A stretch of 6,704 nt of DNA, taken from MKRK01 sp001896915. GTDB taxonomy: Bacteria; Bacillota; Clostridia; Oscillospirales; Acutalibacteraceae. Below are positions 5,279 to 6,704 of this stretch, one piece after another. Where the stretch lies: NCBI GenBank assembly GCA_937973935.1, contig CALJJF010000255.1, positions 1 to 6,704 on the forward strand, written 5' to 3'. The position numbers and the translations under genes are program-made. The first letter of the stretch is position 1. Each line of letters begins with the position of its first letter. Below the pieces are notes generated by a model. That model was not told the origin of the DNA. It saw only the letters and a program-made list of their open reading frames with translations, and searched no databases.

Positions 5279-5354
5279 TGGAGCTGGTGGACGGATTTGA
5301 ACCCCCGACCTGCTGATTACAAATCAGCTGCTCTACCGGCTGAGCTACACCAGC
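5279..5354 (-). tRNA. tRNA-Thr (anticodon TGT)
   Basis: The 76-nt cloverleaf has a perfect acceptor stem GCTGGTG/CACCAGC. The anticodon TGT is at 5321-5319 in a GCTGA/TCAGC stem, the discriminator is T, and CCA is encoded at 5281-5279. It is driven by a near-consensus promoter lying between it and tRNA-Pro. Confidence 0.97.
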
Positions 5355-5370
5355 GCATTTCGCAAGAACT

Positions 5371-5399
5371 AATATAACACGAAGAGGTATTTGTGTCAA
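5371..5399 (-). promoter_or_regulatory. Sigma-A promoter of tRNA-Thr/tRNA-Tyr
   Basis: On the minus strand TTGACA (5399-5394) and TATATT (5376-5371) are 17 bp apart. Transcription would start about 10 nt before tRNA-Thr. This makes Thr-Tyr expression independent of the tRNA-Pro transcript. Confidence 0.8.
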
Positions 5400-5426
5400 G
5401 AGTAAAAAACAAGAAGTTTAAAAATA

Positions 5427-5503
5427 TGGTCGAGGCGACTGGACTCGAACCAGCGGCATCTTGGTCCCAAACCAAGCACTCTACCAAACTGAGCTACGCC
5501 TCG
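5427..5503 (-). tRNA. tRNA-Pro (anticodon TGG)
   Basis: The 77-nt cloverleaf has a perfect acceptor stem CGAGGCG/CGCCTCG. The anticodon TGG is at 5469-5467 in a CTTGG/CCAAG stem, the discriminator is A, and CCA is encoded at 5429-5427. It begins only 5 nt after the stop codon of the upstream protein gene on the same strand. Only a TATACT box without a usable -35 lies nearby, so co-transcription with that mRNA is likely. Confidence 0.97.
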
Positions 5504-5508
5504 ATATT

Positions 5509-5838
5509 TTAACTTAGTATAATTTGTTCAATTGACTTCACTCTTGCTTTCAGAATTACTTTCATGGCAACACCGAAAAACCCTGTGATACCCATTTCTC
5601 CCACATAAACGCCGGGAAACAGTGCATATTTCAGCCAAGCTTCAACAACAACTCCATCGCCGATAAATCCAAGCTTCACAAACTGGGGGGCTGTCAATAA
5701 CCCTTTTCCCTTTTTCCAGACGGTTTCCCCCTTGAAAACGGTATACTCAAAGCCCTCAGAGGTCAAATAATCTCCCACCATCTGAGTTAGCGTTTGCGGA
5801 TCTTTATTGAGCGGAAAATGATTGACATATCTCGCCAT
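5509..5838 (-). CDS. Small uncharacterised protein of a Clostridia-type family
   Basis: The protein has 109 residues with no signal peptide and no long membrane helix. It reads as an alpha/beta domain: an amphipathic helix around 14-28 (PQTLTQMVGDYLTSEGF), then strands with charged and Gly turns (FKGETVWKKGKG, 35-46), the core VVVEAWLKYALFPGVYVGEMGI (split at 63-84), and a moderately hydrophobic Gly/Phe stretch GFFGVAMKVILKAR before the end. Similar short proteins in Clostridia have, from memory, no assigned function. The ATG at 5838 has GGAGGG 6 nt upstream, which favours it over an in-frame ATG 21 bp earlier. It has a perfect-consensus promoter at 5870-5898 and is followed 5 nt later by tRNA-Pro. 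Confidence 0.8.
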   Translation of the reverse strand: MARYVNHFPLNKDPQTLTQMVGDYLTSEGFEYTVFKGETVWKKGKGLLTAPQFVKLGFIGDGVVVEAWLKYALFPGVYVGEMGITGFFGVAMKVILKARVKSIEQIILS

Positions 5839-5869
5839 AGCAATCCCTCCAAAATTCACAGTGCAATAA

Positions 5870-5898
5870 ATTATACAACGAAGTGCATATTATGTCAA
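5870..5898 (-). promoter_or_regulatory. Perfect-consensus sigma-A promoter, leftward
   Basis: On the minus strand TTGACA (5898-5893), a 17-bp spacer and TATAAT (5875-5870) match the consensus at every position. It drives the 109-residue protein and probably tRNA-Pro behind it, which would explain such strong signals for a small unknown gene. Confidence 0.85.
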
Positions 5899-5913
5899 CA
5901 AAAAAATTTGACA
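5893..5913. promoter_or_regulatory. Inverted repeat between the divergent promoters
   Basis: TGTCAA (5893-5898) and TTGACA (5908-5913) form 6-bp arms around a 9-bp A-rich centre. The left arm is the -35 of the leftward promoter. The right arm is too far (28 bp) from the rightward -10 to be its -35. It may be an operator shared by both genes, or a chance pair of -35-like hexamers. Confidence 0.3.
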
Positions 5914-5918
5914 ATCTG

Positions 5919-5947
5919 TTGATAAAAAATAACAAAGAAGGTATAAT
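5919..5947 (+). promoter_or_regulatory. Sigma-A promoter of the carbonic-anhydrase-like gene and enolase
   Basis: TTGATA (5919-5924) and TATAAT (5942-5947) are spaced 17 bp apart. Transcription would begin near 5954, about 27 nt before the start codon at 5981. Confidence 0.75.
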
Positions 5948-5980
5948 GAGTGTACATAACCATTATGAAATGAGGATTGT

Positions 5981-6517
5981 ATGCATCTCTTAACAATTAC
6001 CGACGAAAAGAAAATCCCGGAAACGATTTTAAACACGCCAATCGGCCAACTGATACAATATCAAAATTTTGCTTATCCCTTCGCCGAATACCAACGGGCC
6101 GCCCTTTTGATCGGGATGTGTATGGACAACCGAAAACAATTGACCATTCCCGAAAACTTTGCCTATATCATCCGTACCGGCGGTGCAAATTTACGCTATT
6201 GTGAATTTAAAGTATCCTATGCCATTGCCATCGGCGGTGTGAAACATATTGCTTTGATTGCACATAATAATTGCGGAATGGTGGGGCTGATGTCCAAACG
6301 GGAGCAGTTTATTGACGGGCTTTGCAAAAACGCCGGTTGGGACAAGGACCGGGCGACAGAGCATTTTATGAACTATGCCTCCATGTTTGAAATTGACAAC
6401 GAAATGGAATTCGTGGTGTATGAATCCCGCCGGATTGAGAAAAAATATCCCGGCGTCCACGTGGTTCCCTTATATTATACGCTGGAAGACAATCGGCTGA
6501 GTATCATCGTTGAATGA
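5981..6517 (+). CDS. Beta-carbonic-anhydrase-like protein
   Basis: This 178-residue cytoplasmic protein has the zinc site layout of beta-carbonic anhydrases. CMDNR holds Cys47, Asp49 and Arg51, which correspond to the CxDSR motif with its Asp-Arg dyad. AHNNCGM holds His95 and Cys98, which correspond to HxxC. RTGGANLR at 65-72 corresponds to the Arg-x-Ala-Gly-Ala/Gly-Asn stretch that follows in the family. All three zinc ligands are kept, but Ser of CxDSR is Asn here, and the chain is shorter than the usual 190-220 residues. Beta-carbonic anhydrases interconvert CO2 and bicarbonate; some short relatives have other or unknown roles, so activity is unproven. GAGG 5 nt upstream supports the start. 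Enolase follows after 23 bp, so the two probably share a transcript from the promoter at 5919-5947. Confidence 0.8.
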   Translation: MHLLTITDEKKIPETILNTPIGQLIQYQNFAYPFAEYQRAALLIGMCMDNRKQLTIPENFAYIIRTGGANLRYCEFKVSYAIAIGGVKHIALIAHNNCGMVGLMSKREQFIDGLCKNAGWDKDRATEHFMNYASMFEIDNEMEFVVYESRRIEKKYPGVHVVPLYYTLEDNRLSIIVE

Positions 6518-6540
6518 AGCATCGGAAAGGATGAGCACAC

Positions 6541-6704
6541 ATGATTATTACCAATATTCACGGACGGGAGATTTTAGATTCCCGGGGCTTTCCCACAGTA
6601 GAAGCAGAAGTCACCCTGCTCAACGGCGAAAAGGGAATTGCATCGGTACCCTCGGGCGCATCTACCGGAGAATATGAAGCGGTCGAGCTGCGGGACGGTG
6701 ACTT
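6541..6704 (+). CDS. eno: Enolase (phosphopyruvate hydratase), N-terminal part, runs off the window
   Basis: The first 54 codons are visible. They begin MIITNIHGREILDSRGFPT and continue through VPSGASTGEYEAVELRDGD, the conserved N-terminal domain of enolase. Its SGASTG loop closes over the active site. The enzyme converts 2-phosphoglycerate to phosphoenolpyruvate in glycolysis and would be about 430 residues when complete. Phe replaces the more usual Asn in DSRGNPT. The ribosome binding site GGAAAGGA lies about 9 nt upstream. It is the second gene after the carbonic-anhydrase-like gene with a 23-bp gap and no terminator between, which suggests an operon. Confidence 0.97.
   Translation, partial: MIITNIHGREILDSRGFPTVEAEVTLLNGEKGIASVPSGASTGEYEAVELRDGD

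Noticed and set aside
4834..5316. Overlapping open frames of 73-124 codons on both strands
   Set aside because: They run through tRNA-Tyr, tRNA-Thr and the 140-bp repeats, repeat the same peptide in two frames, lack ribosome binding sites, and contain the GFEPP-type peptides typical of mistranslated tRNA genes.
5509..5530. TATACT near the end of the small gene as a tRNA-Pro promoter
   Set aside because: No -35-like hexamer occurs at 16-18 bp and there is no extended -10 TG, so it is not reported as a promoter.
5908..5947. TTGACA at 5908 as -35 of the rightward promoter
   Set aside because: It is 28 bp from the -10 box; TTGATA at 5919 has the right 17-bp spacing.

Overview
The window looks like a chromosomal piece of a Gram-positive, low-to-medium G+C member of the Clostridia, most likely a gut-type Oscillospiraceae/Ruminococcaceae relative. 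The evidence is strong GGAGG-type ribosome binding sites, near-consensus sigma-A promoters, CCA-encoding tRNA genes, lipobox lipoproteins, and a secreted ricin-lectin plus cysteine-peptidase-like protein of a kind common in those bacteria. No phage, transposase or CRISPR genes are visible. The genus assignment is inference.

Layout: (1) Positions 1-180 have no gene. They hold a strong hairpin behind a tRNA gene and, at the left edge, an A/T-tract plus TTGACA that looks like the start of a leftward promoter. (2) A leftward tRNA-Met/tRNA-Glu pair (180-336) has its own TTGACA/TATAAT promoter (370-399) and a short hairpin leader. (3) A leftward block of four genes (432-3299) encodes envelope proteins: a two-TM protein of unknown family, a four-TM protein, a 70-residue lipoprotein carrying the IIGGADxPT motif, and, after a 200-bp gap, a transglutaminase-fold lipoprotein. 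The first three are closely spaced and probably share the promoter at 3364-3392. (4) A divergent, rightward gene (3659-4714) encodes a secreted ricin-type lectin with a CHAP/NlpC-like domain. It ends at a 22-bp perfect inverted repeat. (5) Positions 4845-5177 hold an exact 140-bp tandem duplication. Each unit contains the last 15 nt of tRNA-Tyr, its terminator and an 88-bp structured element. (6) A leftward tRNA cluster Pro-Thr-Tyr (5163-5503) follows. tRNA-Thr has its own promoter, and tRNA-Pro begins 5 nt after the stop codon of a small conserved-type gene (5509-5838). (7) Back-to-back promoters at 5870-5947 drive that small gene leftward and, rightward, a small beta-carbonic-anhydrase-like protein followed 23 bp later by enolase (cut by the window end).

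The window is mostly housekeeping (tRNAs, enolase) interleaved with envelope and secreted proteins of unknown role. I see no clear multi-gene novel system. The items most worth a second look are the tRNA-Tyr/terminator tandem repeat, the decarboxylase-motif mini-lipoprotein with its membrane-protein neighbours, and the CDS-to-tRNA-Pro fusion transcript layout.
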